Positions 38,845-51,882 of a stretch of 64,000 nt of DNA are shown here, one piece after another. Position 1 is the first letter of the stretch. Each line of letters starts with the position of its first letter. Under the pieces are notes generated by a model. The model was given only the letters and a program-made list of their open reading frames with translations, was not told the origin of the DNA and ran no database searches. The DNA comes from Zerene cesonia (Eukaryota > Arthropoda > Insecta > Lepidoptera > Pieridae). The stretch lies in assembly GCF_012273895.1 (NCBI RefSeq), contig NC_052121.1:6272739-6336738 (forward strand). The letters are read 5' to 3'. A program made the position numbers and the translations under genes.

Positions 38845-39016
38845 CAGAGGAAAAATTTGTATTTTTGTTTGTTTTTTCGTTTTTTGTTTGTATTGGATAA
38901 ACCCAAGAACTACTTTACCAATTTTAAAAATTCTTTCACCATTAAAAAGCTGTACCTTCACTGAGTGACATAGGCATATATATATACCACGGATGAAGCC
39001 GGGGCGAACAGCTAGT
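38845..39016 (-). repeat. Retroelement tail fragment, reverse
   Basis: Reverse copy ending ATATATACCACGGATGAAGC and CGGGGCGAACAGCTAGTC, with a T-rich run at its left side. About 0.9 kb upstream of the troponin C start. Confidence 0.5.
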
Positions 39017-39898
39017 CCTTTATAACCGAGTATTATTCTTTATATAGATATGTACAAAAGACCTTCACAAGGTTGTTTCTCTTAATGTTCCTAAAAATAG
39101 ATAAACCAATTAAAATATTACCGTATGTAAAGCTACGTATAACCATTACTGCGATGTGTTACTTCCATTAATAATGTCTTGGAAATGATCTTATTTTTAT
39201 TGGCAACTGTCGGGTGTTAATGGCATGACTGAAATAAATTTACGCGATACAATAGGCAATCTAACTATGTTAAAAGACCGAATTATTTACGTAAATAATG
39301 CTGTCAATTAAATGTTTAAAAAAATTGTCGTGTCGGTCTAATAGAATATAATTCTCTTCCTACTAGCAGCATGGAAGTATTATTGAGAAAAGGATTTTAT
39401 ATGGGATTTAATCTACCTTCTGTAAAGCTGTATTTACAAAAACAATTGAAATCCGATCTTAAATAAAAACACACCCGAAAATGTTACTTAAGACGAAACA
39501 TTCCAACATACAACATTACTTCAAAAGCGCAATTAACGTAAATAAACATTTACAATGTAAATAATAAACGGCTATACTGCAAACAGCTCGACGGGATCTA
39601 TAGGTATAATATTCAATGCGCTATGGAATCAGACGGGCGCTTGCTTACACATCGATACCACGATCACCGTGTTTACGTTTTTCCTGACCACGTTTTCGAC
39701 TAAAAATATGTTAGCATCCTACCGTTTGAGGGTGACGCTATTGGTCGGCGCAAGCGGAGGAAACCGTGGAGCCGCTGTGGGGCCACCGATCCCCCTCCAC
39801 ACCCGCGCCGCCTCCCATTTTATGTGAAAGTATCTGAAAGGCCGTACTCGTAAAGCAGCAGAAAATAACCCTGAACGCTGGAAGTAAAATATTTCAGG

Positions 39899-39946
39899 TC
39901 AGTCGTGTTGTGCGTCTCACAGTGCTAACTAGTGACATCAAACATG
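39899..39946 (+). promoter_or_regulatory. Candidate initiator and 5' UTR of troponin C
   Basis: TCAGTC at 39899-39904 matches the arthropod initiator, with +1 at 39901. A 43-base leader follows, ending in ATCAAACATGG, a good insect translation-start context. There is no TATA box at the right spacing. The 100 bases upstream (39735-39830) form a GC- and CpG-rich stretch that stands out from the AT-rich surroundings. Confidence 0.42.
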
Positions 39947-42900
39947 GTTCTGGACACAGAAGACTGGGTAGGTGGAGTTATTTAAATTTTTCCTTAAATT
40001 TGGAAACGCGATTAACTGAAAAAACTGGAAGCGCATCGTATGCTACGACCAACAACTGCGTTTCATTTATGTGCAGTGTTTGTTACCGTCGTTGCTTTAA
40101 TTATATATAATTTAGAGTTATAATTTTTTTGATGTCTCGTCATAAAACATAAACATGCTATTATAAGTACATAATTCCATGAATTTTATAGAACAAGATG
40201 ATTTTTTAATAACTTTTTTTAGATGATTATGAAAATAAACATTTCTCTTAAAAATTGTTAAGCGAGAAAAATGTATTATTTTACTCACTTAATATATTTT
40301 TATTATTTCATGGACCTCTATGTACACTTACACTACTTATAAATTTAGAATGACGATAATGGTAAAATTTAATTAGGAATACGTAGATCTATCTAATTTG
40401 ATAAAAAGCAATTTAGTGCTTAAATATAATTGATACAGATGGAACGATTGTAGAAAAATATAACTGCAATATGAAACAGGTTATTAAAATTTGTTGCATC
40501 TTAACTTGTTTGAATTTTATAAACTAAGGAGCTACTTTAATCCTAATTCACTACACTGAGACTGATTACATTATGATCATAAATTCAAATTACCTGAGTC
40601 CTGAAATCGAGAGCACGCAAACCAACGATTCTATTTCGGTTTCAATTGCACGTAAAATAAATTTATTACGTTCTACCGACGTGTGCGTCCATGGTTAAAC
40701 CATAGTTATCATATTACGATTTAGTCACTTCTTCACATTAATTAGGGCTTTCATATCCTTTTCAAAACAACGAGTGAATATTATCACTGATTGGCAAGAA
40801 ATTCACGGTAATGAATTTCGCGCGTTAATTATGTCGTCGATTACAACGCTGAAAATAATGACAAATTGTCGTCGCGACGTATTCGTCATGTATAAAACTA
40901 TTACTGTGATTTAGTATAAGACAGGTGATCATATATTATGCATTCATCTGTTCACACAGAAAATGAATTCGTACAAATAGAAAACAAATCCGTAACATAT
41001 TTTTCTAGGTTTTTAAAAATGTTTTACTTTTAATTGAATTTATATATACTTCTGTAATACCTTGACGGTTTTCAATAAAATGTTAAAAGCATCGTTAATA
41101 AATTCTTTACATGAAGATTGCATGAGCCAAATCTGCGACACTAGTTTAGAATTAAGATGTCAGACGAACATAAAATATCATGCTATTGCAATCGTTTTCA
41201 ATTTGCTTTGAAGAGTCTAAATCCGTAAAAGAAAAGATATTCTTAGATCTGGATAATTAGCAGTTGAATATAGAATTGTACTGCAAAAAAAATCGGTTGT
41301 GTTTCAAAGTAAACTGTTAATTTTTTACCTGTGGCTTAATTTTTTATAATATTTACAAAATATTCCTCCACTTAGAGTAGAGACCTCTACGTAACTTGAA
41401 ATAGTTAATTATTTTCTTTACCCTATAGCACTGATCTTTCTACTAGATAAGTTATTTATGTTAATTGCAAATGTAAGTTTCATCTCAGTTTAACTAACTA
41501 CATATATTAAAAACATTATAAAGACTTTTGATTAAATTAAACAAATATGTGTGAATAATATTATTTACTTAAACAAAAATAATAAAAAATATGCTATGTA
41601 TGTCTTAAGAGGCTCTTCTAATTTATATTTATTATTTTTTCAGGCTGATGAGCTCCCCCCAGAACAAATTGCCGGTAAGTTTTAAAATTCTTTCTCGAAA
41701 GTTCTACACAATAAAACACTGTTTACATGCACAATTAAACCTTTAAAGTTAATTATTGGAAAGCGGCCAGGAATACAATAGACTTAATAAATTTTACAGA
41801 CAAACCTCGCGCAATGAATTTATTTTTTCAATTCGAGTGTGAGTTTAATTTGCGGTCTTAAAATAGCTGAAAGCGGCTGGAACGGGCGTGGCGCCTAAAC
41901 ATTCATTACTTGCGTTTATTAGATCATCGGACACACCCTCACAATATTTTATATTCATAGAACATAGAACAATAATTTACATTCAACATACAATAAAATA
42001 ATAATTTATTATAGAACAGATCTATAAATCTATCACCACTGAAAATCTTTCGACTTTTGCTGATTAGTCGTAACTCACTGTTATGACTAATTCACAATTA
42101 CTAATTCAAAAAGAGGATTTTTCCTGTTCTACAGTTTCAATGATAAATTTCTATTGATTTTTCCCGCCCTAATGAAATATTGTAAACACTTCGTTAAAAA
42201 TCCATCGGAATTAAACTACTGCATATAATTAAATTTCCTAATACTGAACGATTGACGTTCGATATTTATTTACCTCGGCCCTCAAGAAAGTTAAAACAAC
42301 AAAAATTAATTCTTGCAGTCAAAAAGTTTTAAGTGACGCTTTCCACAGCTGTCACGTTTTGCTGAGTGACGATTGTGACAGGTATATGTTACCGTTTTTA
42401 AAATAACGGTCTTAATGTTTTTATGTGACAAATTTAGACTCTGCTTTTTAAAAGTATTGCTTACTTGTGCTTTCAACTCCCGGGTATGTAGGAAAAAAAA
42501 AATCCTATTATAGACATCGTTCTATCTCTTATTTGTTTCTTTATGTGAGTGATTAAGATTAATGGATTTTCAATAATCTGAAAATATACATATGCATTCA
42601 TATATATTATCTAATGCTTATGAATAAAAATAAACCACCATTAAAAAATACACTGACCATTGTTGATATTATATGAACGTACTTTCGTTTTTTCACCTAC
42701 ATCATATCATTATGATTTTAAATATCTATTATATCTTCTAATTAATAACACATCTCTATTTCTTTTTTAAAAACAAACACTATTGCTTGAAACAAATGTT
42801 TCAATTTTATCTATTCAAAACTTAGACCGCAAACTGGCAACTTTAAAATACCGCGAAATTTTTAGTTAAAAAAGTAGAGCTTTTGTTAATATTTTTAAGA

Positions 42901-45900
42901 CAACTTTTATAACTGCACAATTTATTTTGAATCTAAGTTCGTTTATCCATACGTAAGTTTACCCAAGCATATTTGTTTACGAACCAATAAAATTCTTAAA
43001 AATGAAAGTACCCATTACTCAATCGAATGTTTATTTTCTTGTCTTTGCGCTAGTGATTGACGAATTGGCAGTTAGCTAGGGATAGTTTAAAATACTTCGT
43101 GTATTTACGTTAATACAAAAATACTCATACATAAAAGACATAAGGGAAGTAATTTGTGAAAGCGCAAGCTTTTAAGTTTGTTGTTTGTAATAACATTAGT
43201 TTTGGTGTGAGATCGGTCGTGGCGCGGCAACACGGCTGGATGGTTGCCAACGTACCGCGAAAACTGACTATATCATTATATCGTCATTGTTTTACCAAAA
43301 TCGTGTATACGATAAACTATTTTTATGACAGAAGAGTAACATCAAAACGATCTATGTTTACCTGTTACAAGTAAATTAAATTTATTGTATAAAGATACTT
43401 CCGACCCCATTTGAGGTTATTTTGCGTTTTTATCATCTAAGATTTTAAATTTACAAATCGTATATAATTGTGTGTATAGTATTTTATTTTATACTAGACG
43501 CTACTCCCGGCTCTGCTCGGATATCAATGTTCCTGTTTTATCCCAAGGAAGCATTTAATCGGGATAAAAAGTATCCTATCATCTAATAAAGCTTATACCC
43601 TGTATTTATATCAAATTCAATAAAATCCGTACAGTCAAACAATTAAACAAACACTCACGAATAATTCATCTTTCAAACAAATTTAAAAGAAATTTTTTTA
43701 AAAAGAATATAAGCTCAATTAATGGATCCATTCAGTGGCAATGATGCCACATACAGACACAAGACATACACATAGACACGTCAACTTATAGCCTCGTAGT
43801 TTTTGCGTCGGGGTTAAAATCGATTTGCATACAATTTAAGAAAACTCAAATAAGTATATAAGTATGGACGTAAACTGCGTGTCTTTTATTATACTTACTA
43901 CTTTTAATATGGGAGTAGAGCGTGCTACAAATTGGGCCAGATCGCAAAGCGATATGAACCACGTCCCCATAGAAGATCGGCGTGAAATAGTTGCATATTC
44001 TTTATGTTATTCTTTTTCCCACATCTTTTAAAGTCGTTAATCTATTAAAAGAGCCAAAATCCCCTGCAAATGGCCTTACGTTCCTGAAAATGATCATGGG
44101 CAAACGCTTACCATCAAGCGACCCAAAAGCATATTTGTGACCTATGAAAAAAAATATATATAATTAGAGTGGTACAAATCTATTGAATACCCATACAGTA
44201 TATGTATGTATTATACCTATCCAGGCACACAAATATAACTTCTTAAAACTTTTATAGGCATTTCAATATATCGGTAGGAAATTTTTTTGGATGCAAAGAC
44301 TTAAAAATTAATGTACTAGGTTCAATTAAATAAATAATTGCATCATGTCACTTTGCTACGACACGCACATAAATCTTATGCGCTATCCCATATGTTTTAC
44401 GTATTCAATTTAGCACATTATTTGCCAAGTGTAATTAACAACGTGTCTTCGCGCTACATACAATGTAATGTGGCCAAACGCATTAACTTAAAGTGGCATG
44501 GCAATTGACATAAATAGTATTGTTTTTTTTTAATAAAAGTAAGAACATGATTTATATAACTCATGAATGCAATGAAAAGCCAAATCGTAAGAAAAATATA
44601 TCAACAAAGTACATTACTACAACAAAGTATTATTACAATCAAATATTCCGACGTAAACACATATGTAATATTAATTTCAAGAACATGAAAAGCTTCACGA
44701 TTTTATAGTTTCTTATAATGACATTCTCAAAATAACTTGCTTCTGGATAAATTTGGAAAAACAACTGGCCAAGACGGCCTCATTTCGAAAGACCACGACC
44801 ACGAGGAGATCGTGGGATGATAATTAATAAACAGCTAAAAATCTAGATATAAAAAAAAAACCGCAATAAACCTCATGGGTGTATGTGACAACTGCCAAGA
44901 TATCTCGTTGATAAAATTGTTCCCGACGCTTTAAAATGAAAAAAAGTTCTAAAGAATATTTCGATGCCAAATTATGATACAACAGCTGCTATGTTTTACT
45001 GACAGTTCCAGAACTTCCATTGATTACTCAAATAACATAAACGAATATTTAAAAATAGGAATACAAGAATTACCTTTGGTGATTAATGAATAATGAATGA
45101 AATGATTTGAGAATAATATTGAAAAAGCATTTATTTCGTAGATTTATTGTGGCTGTAATTTATTTAAGTATGTCTCTATCTATCGGAATACTATGAAAAT
45201 TTGTGGTAGAAAGTGTCCTAGTCTTTACAATAAATTTATTTCTTTCCTATAGGCATGGACCTCAAATTCATAACAAAATCATATAATAAGATTATGTATA
45301 TTTATATAAATTTAAATTCTATTTTTGTTAGAAAAACAATTTTCAATTAAAATACGCATATTACATACAATCTTCTTGAAAAATTGCGTTACATTTATTA
45401 TTTGATAAAAATATTTGCAAGCCGCACAAAGCTCAGCTTTAGTTGTATACGATACCTGACCTATACGATATCTTAAAATTGACTCAATAAAAATTACAAA
45501 ATACAAGAGGTTCTTTAAAACTTTTAGATAAACATTTCACATGGCGATGCAATGATTATAGTCTTTAATGAAATTGTGAAAACTCTTTTTTTTAAAATAC
45601 AAAGCATAGGTATTTTATCATTAACTGGGTGACTAAACTAACGAAATATTAAAAATGTTTCCAACGATTTATCTTTCATCTAAATCATTAAAACTGCGAA
45701 AGAGTTTATTTCTGTAAGTTTCGGTTGATATTAGCTTTTATTTATATAAATAATGACGCACGTTCTGAAATATAACATTCGCAGGCAAATTACGATGAAA
45801 TTTTATTACAACAAGCAGTTGCCAGCGCACATTATACGTTGTCTTGTAACCTTCATGAGTTAAAAAATGATGAACTCATGTTTAATATTAATATTTTTCA

Positions 45901-47451
45901 TCGTAATGTTCTTTCAATCAGATGGCCGAGTAAAATAAATTATGAACCGGGTCACAAACGCCCAAAGCTTTTATTTATTTGTAGGCGTGAGTAAAAACTG
46001 ATAGAACATTTTATAATTACTATTATAAATCCCGCTGATAATTGTTCTCGTTGGAAGAAAGGTTAAGTGCAGTAAGCGTCTAATAATAATTTGATGATGA
46101 AGTCGATACAAAATCGAATGAGTGTTAATGCAGTCGTTTGTTATTTATTGTCGCTCTATATACACTTCACGCACCGCGCGGGGAGCTGCAGCCCAAACAC
46201 CACGCCGATGCACCCAAAATAACTATTGCACAACTAAACTTATTCGCACTGCATCCAGGAGCATTGAACTGCTGTCCTAATCTAACTGCAACTCGCCTCA
46301 CGAGCAGTGCACCGGGCATTGTAACTACCGGAACAATCTAAGCTCCTCCGCACTTAACACGAAATTATTGTACTAAATAAATTAGCTAGTGAAATTAAAC
46401 AATGAGCGGATTAAATGTAGAGGGTACGTGAGGCATTTAAATTGAGAGTATTGTGTTTCAGAATTCAGTGTAAAAATTATGATTTGTGTTTTTTTGCAGT
46501 CCTCCGTAAGGCCTTTGACGGCTTTGACCACAACCGCTCAGGAAGTATCCCCTGTGACTTCGTTGCCGATATCCTGCGCATGATGGGTCAACCGTTCAAC
46601 AAGAAAATTCTGGAAGAACTCATTGAAGAAGTCGACGCTGACAGTGAGTATTTAAAAACATATCTGCAACGTGCCTCAAAGAAAAAATAAAACCACTGAT
46701 CAATTTCTGCAATAGAAAAGAGTTCATTACTAGTTTTTATAGTTTAATATCTTTCAGAATCCGGCCGTCTTGAATTCGGTGAATTCGTAACGCTCGCTGC
46801 CAAGTTTATCGTAGAGGAAGACGCTGAAGCTATGCAGAAAGAGCTCAGAGAAGCATTTAGGTTATACGACAAGGAAGGCAAGTATTACCTTATTTTTTAA
46901 ATTTATATAGGTACATTTTTTCTTGTTAGTTTTAACCTAATATTTTTACAGGCAACGGTTACATTCCCACCTCGAGCTTGCGTGAAATCCTTCGTGAGTT
47001 GGATGAGCAGTTGACAGACGAAGAGCTCGACGGACTCATCCAGGAAATTGACACGGATGGCAGCGGAACAGTGGACTTCGATGGTAATTCCTTTAAACTT
47101 CTTAGATATTCAATGTATTTTAATTTGAGGCCTGTATTATGTATTCACTTTGCCAGTCCATTTCTTTTTCACCATCGTAAATCCTTATACATTACCCCCA
47201 CTTACTTAAAGCGGGCAACGATTTTGTAGTGTCCTACACAGGCGAGCCATCAGCTCAGTTGTCCACTCTAGCCGTAAAAAAGTAAATGCATGTTTGTATA
47301 AAGTTTAGAACATTTTATATGAAAATCATATATTTGGATATGCAGTTCCACAATTTTTCTCGTAAAAATATGCTTGAAATCAAGGAGAAGTATAATTCAT
47401 ATACATTATTATCTTTTTTCAGAATTCATGGAGATGATGACCGGAGAATAA
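39944..47451 (+). CDS. TpnC: Troponin C (four EF-hands, sites II and IV intact), 6 exons
   Basis: Calcium sensor of the muscle thin filament, partner of troponin I and T. Exons: 39944-39946 (ATG; see below), 41644-41674, 46500-46643, 46758-46877, 46952-47083, 47423-47451. They join in phase to about 152 residues beginning M-ADELPPEQIAVLRKAF and ending MEMMTGE, the usual insect troponin C tail. EF-hand I (DHNRSGSIPCDF) and III (DKEGNGYIPTSS) lack the acidic residue at loop position 12. EF-hand II (DADKSGRLEFGE) and IV (DTDGSGTVDFDE) are canonical. Two working sites is the pattern of the ordinary insect isoform, as opposed to the one-site stretch-activated flight-muscle form. Intron 4 is GC-AG. 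The first exon is the uncertain part: splicing straight after ATG uses a weak donor (GTTCTG), whereas a better donor (GTAGGT at 39968) would add seven residues, VLDTEDW. Confidence 0.94.
43492..43690 (+). repeat. Retroelement tail fragment in troponin C intron 2
   Basis: TAGACGCTACTCCCGGCTCT at the left, TAATCGGGATAAAAAGTATC in the middle and AAACAATTAAACAAACACTC at the right; the form of a lepidopteran non-LTR tail. Confidence 0.55.
43916..44124 (-). repeat. Interspersed repeat, family B, reverse copy in troponin C intron 2
   Basis: Starts AGAGCGTGCTACAAATTGGG, then CCCATAGAAGATCGGCGTGA, and ends CGCTTACCATCAAGCGACCC. Within the 4.8 kb intron of TpnC. Confidence 0.62.
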
Positions 47452-47687
47452 ACATAATGAATCCAAAGCTTTTTTAATATTATTTAAAATACTTTAAGTG
47501 TATACTATAATTTAATTTTCGGTACTTCAACCTTTCGAATCTAGGAAACATCGAACAGTAAAAAAACTTCAATCCATCAATTAGAAGAAATTCACATAAG
47601 TAATATGTATGTTAATGTACAAATCCATATTAATTTACTCTCGTTTAATTGATGTGTGTGGCTGCGTAATGTTTATATCTACTTTTT

Positions 47688-47712
47688 AATAAATCTTTTA
47701 ATACATAATAAA
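47688..47712 (+). terminator. Polyadenylation signals of troponin C
   Basis: Two AATAAA hexamers at 47688-47693 and 47707-47712 lie about 240-260 bases after the troponin C stop. They are followed by a GT/T-rich stretch (TTGTGTTTCTTT), as expected for a cleavage site. Confidence 0.6.
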
Positions 47713-50312
47713 AATTGTGTTTCTTTCCACCAATTTCGAATAAACCAGATGTAAAACGAACCTAGTGTTCCAAAAATAACGATCAAAAGCTTTATCTAAC
47801 AGATATTTCACTGAGATAAAAATAATGAATTCGCTGTTTTAAAACCGGACGCCAAATTGTCCTAGATTATTTGATGTCATAAAATATAGCAAGTTTGGCT
47901 TGCAGCCAGTCACAAGTAATGGGTCTATTTAAACCCCACTCCGGAGTACAAGGCATAAACTTCTAAATTCTCAACATCGCATACGTACTATTAAACCATC
48001 AATACAGTTTGCATTATTTAGGTTTGTAATAAAAGACCAGCACGATTTGTATAGAAGAATATACCACTCGACAACAATAATAAACTAGACATGGAATGTG
48101 GAAATGGATTATAGTCATAAAAATAAAACATGTTATGAATACATTTTTATTTAATTACACAAAATGTTTCGAAGCCATTTCGCATAAGATAGGTTTGTTT
48201 TATACTTATTAGTTATATAGTATTATAACATACACAATTAGCAGTGTTTTATTAACTTCTGTGGTTTTGTAAAATACGTATCGATTATGGATAAGAAGTC
48301 ACTCAGAACTCACTATAGAAGTCATACACACAAAAATAATTTAATCGTCTAAATACACGATTCAGTTATATACAAACAAAAACAATTGCTAAATAAATAA
48401 AACCCATATTTATTCAAAATCATCATTTAAGGTTAACTATAAAGAATATTATAAAAAATAAATTAATTTTTGCTTGTGCATCATTTATTTTGCGTTACTA
48501 TTAAAAATAATTGGATATTTAGTTATACAATAAAATTAATAACTTATAAGCTTACTTAAAACGTAAGCTGTTCTAAATAAAATTCATGATACAATGCTGC
48601 ATACAGAAGATATTTACATTGTTTATAGATAACATCAAGTATTGAAAGTATACAGAAAATAACATATCTGCCACATGCAACATCATAAAATCTCTATGCA
48701 AGGCGCATTAAGGTATTATCAAACATAGAGCAAGATTTATGCTATTGATAACATGAATTATAGAATATTCAGCAACACCATATATTCATTAAGTTTTCGG
48801 ACCTATATTGGATAACATTGTCTCAGATTAAAATAATGTCTTTGGAATTTGGATAATAACGCAAGTTAATCGCGTATAAACCTGTAAATTTTTGCTCTAA
48901 TCTGATTTTACACAAATGCAGTATATTCTTAACAAATAAGTAGATATTTTATAGGAATGAAAAATAACTAAAACGAAAAGCGTCAAAGTACATATTCGCT
49001 CTTTAAAAATTAATTCAATAAATTTGTTTTCGTATTTCCCGTAACTATGTAGACAATACAATATGTTAATGCAGTTAAAACAATATATTATTAAATACTT
49101 ACATAATTAATAATTATAATATAACATTAATGATCTCGATTTTTCTTTCTAAATTGAATATATCATTAATTTTCAATAATTCGTAAGCATTATAAGAGAA
49201 CCACATCTAAAATTTTGTAGATATTTTGGCGTAGGGATATATAATATTTCATATGTAATATCACGATAAATACTATTCATATCTACGTGATATTTGGTTA
49301 AATTAATAATTTTAACAAACACTTTTTGATGGCACGCTACGTATTCATGTCACAGTCACGTCAATAAATACGTGTTTAATAATGTAAAATAAAATTATTC
49401 TAAAAATATTACATTATACAATATATATTGTAGAAGAGTCATCAAAATCAATAAAGTTCATTGGTAACGCATTTATAACTAAATTTTTAGTCTTCAAAAT
49501 GTTTCATCCATACATTTTTGGTATATATACAATTTTACAAGTCTAATGGAGAAGATACATTGATTTATTCCAAGAAAAATGCTCATTATTTTTTTAATTA
49601 TAATACTTATAGAGTAAATATTATTTGCTATGAAATTAAAAGTATGTCAACTAAGCATCAAATATTGTAGTTTTACTTGTCATTTGTTCTTTCTATTACG
49701 AATTAAATAGCTTCTTTACTTCGGCTACTAATATTCTATGTATCTATATTTCGAAAACTACCTAGGAATGAGATCTCAATTTGAACTATGTATTTAAATC
49801 ATCTATTTGAAGTCGTAATCAAAAACTTAATATCACATAATTTGATAATAATTCAATATAAACACACTTTCACCTCATGTATATATGTGCGGTTTTCAGT
49901 TGTAAGTAAAATCACCTAAATATAACAACCAGCAAGAAGCAATAAATACTTTTATTTATATTCAACCATAAAATTACTATTAACATTATAAATACGTTTT
50001 CTCAACACAAAATATTTCTCATGTTACATATTTATACGTTTATAAAGAGTTATAATATTAAGAATTATATAGGAATGCTTATATTAATAAGAAGCTGGTC
50101 GTTAGCGAGGTAATATTGAGCTATAGGTGGTGTTATTATTACTATGCGTTTGATTATTACCTAACTATAAGTAGTTCTACGAATACTGTTTAAGTAAAAA
50201 GATCTTCATTCCATAATCAAACCCGTTGCAACTTTCAGCCGCAACTAAAAGGCAGTGCGTCGTCGTTTCCCTTTGAGAATCCCGTAACAAGCTGTAAAGA
50301 AAAGATTATAAT

Positions 50313-50493
50313 ATAACTAGCTGACCCGGCAAACGTTGTTCTGCCTTACTCTTATCATTTAGGGGTATGAAAAATAGATGTTGGCCGATTCTCATAGATA
50401 CCGGATAAGCACAAAAAATTTCATCAAAATCGGTCAAGCCGTTTCGGAGGAGTATGGCAACGAAAACTGTGACACGAGAATTTTATATATATA
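50313..50493 (+). repeat. LINE 3'-tail repeat, family D
   Basis: CTAGCTGACCCGGCAAACG at the left; CGGTCAAGCCGTTTCGGAGG and GACACGAGAATTTTATATA at the right. Known in Lepidoptera as a frequent non-LTR tail. Confidence 0.7.
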
Positions 50494-50690
50494 GACTAGC
50501 TGCGCCCCGCGGTTTCACCCGCGTAAGTCCGTATCCCGTAGGAATATCGGGATAAAAAATAGATGTTGGCCGATTCTCAGACCTACCCAATATGCTTACC
50601 AAATTTCAGAGGAATCGGTCAAGCCGTTTCGGAGGAGTATGGCAACGAAAACTGTGACACGAGAATTTTATATATTAGAAGATTTTCATA
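50494..50690 (+). repeat. Chimeric repeat: family A head joined to family D tail
   Basis: 50494-50556 is a near-perfect family A head (CTAGCTGCGCCCCGCGGTTT to AATATCGGGATAAAAA). From about 50557 (ATAGATGTTGGCCGATTCTC) to the end it is a family D tail, nearly identical to the element just left of it. Confidence 0.72.
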
Positions 50691-50728
50691 ACAAATTAAT
50701 AAACTTGCATATTCGTTTAAATAAGAAT

Positions 50729-50805
50729 TCAATTACATTTCAATATGAAACTATCAATAAATAATTAAATCCCTGATTTTGTTAGTAATTTACGTTGGGC
50801 ATAAA
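50729..50805 (+). repeat. 77-base direct repeat, left copy at the gap edge
   Basis: Starts TCAATTACATTTCAATATG and ends GTTGGGCATAAA, base-for-base the same as 51806-51882. Abuts the N run directly. Confidence 0.95.
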
Positions 50806-51805
50806 NNNNNNNNNNNNNNNNNNNNNNNNNNNNNNNNNNNNNNNNNNNNNNNNNNNNNNNNNNNNNNNNNNNNNNNNNNNNNNNNNNNNNNNNNNNNNNN
50901 NNNNNNNNNNNNNNNNNNNNNNNNNNNNNNNNNNNNNNNNNNNNNNNNNNNNNNNNNNNNNNNNNNNNNNNNNNNNNNNNNNNNNNNNNNNNNNNNNNNN
51001 NNNNNNNNNNNNNNNNNNNNNNNNNNNNNNNNNNNNNNNNNNNNNNNNNNNNNNNNNNNNNNNNNNNNNNNNNNNNNNNNNNNNNNNNNNNNNNNNNNNN
51101 NNNNNNNNNNNNNNNNNNNNNNNNNNNNNNNNNNNNNNNNNNNNNNNNNNNNNNNNNNNNNNNNNNNNNNNNNNNNNNNNNNNNNNNNNNNNNNNNNNNN
51201 NNNNNNNNNNNNNNNNNNNNNNNNNNNNNNNNNNNNNNNNNNNNNNNNNNNNNNNNNNNNNNNNNNNNNNNNNNNNNNNNNNNNNNNNNNNNNNNNNNNN
51301 NNNNNNNNNNNNNNNNNNNNNNNNNNNNNNNNNNNNNNNNNNNNNNNNNNNNNNNNNNNNNNNNNNNNNNNNNNNNNNNNNNNNNNNNNNNNNNNNNNNN
51401 NNNNNNNNNNNNNNNNNNNNNNNNNNNNNNNNNNNNNNNNNNNNNNNNNNNNNNNNNNNNNNNNNNNNNNNNNNNNNNNNNNNNNNNNNNNNNNNNNNNN
51501 NNNNNNNNNNNNNNNNNNNNNNNNNNNNNNNNNNNNNNNNNNNNNNNNNNNNNNNNNNNNNNNNNNNNNNNNNNNNNNNNNNNNNNNNNNNNNNNNNNNN
51601 NNNNNNNNNNNNNNNNNNNNNNNNNNNNNNNNNNNNNNNNNNNNNNNNNNNNNNNNNNNNNNNNNNNNNNNNNNNNNNNNNNNNNNNNNNNNNNNNNNNN
51701 NNNNNNNNNNNNNNNNNNNNNNNNNNNNNNNNNNNNNNNNNNNNNNNNNNNNNNNNNNNNNNNNNNNNNNNNNNNNNNNNNNNNNNNNNNNNNNNNNNNN
51801 NNNNN
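50806..51805. other. Assembly gap, 1000 N, with duplicated flanks
   Basis: Exactly 1000 undetermined bases. The 77 bases before it (50729-50805) are identical to the 77 bases after it (51806-51882), which points to two overlapping contig ends left unmerged. Confidence 0.99.
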
Positions 51806-51882
51806 TCAATTACATTTCAATATGAAACTATCAATAAATAATTAAATCCCTGATTTTGTTAGTAATTTACGTTGGGCATAAA
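51806..51882 (+). repeat. 77-base direct repeat, right copy at the gap edge
   Basis: Second copy of 50729-50805, starting at the first base after the N run. Confidence 0.95.

Larger units (their letters stand above)
34371..39898. other. Spacer between divergent fused and troponin C
   Basis: No gene recognised. It contains two family B repeats, a retroelement tail and, close to the troponin C start, a CpG-rich stretch. CTAAAAATAG at 39091-39100 is an exact MEF2-type site. A 64-codon frame at 37545-37739 is unexplained. Confidence 0.5.

Noticed and set aside
39091..39100. MEF2-like site CTAAAAATAG upstream of troponin C, another at 45049-45058 in its intron
   Set aside because: Biologically plausible for a muscle gene, but the pattern is frequent in AT-rich DNA and also occurs far from muscle genes in this window.
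46138..46341. 67-codon frame just before troponin C exon 3
   Set aside because: No ATG at the start, no splice phase linking it to the gene, and no similarity to troponin C. Treated as intron.
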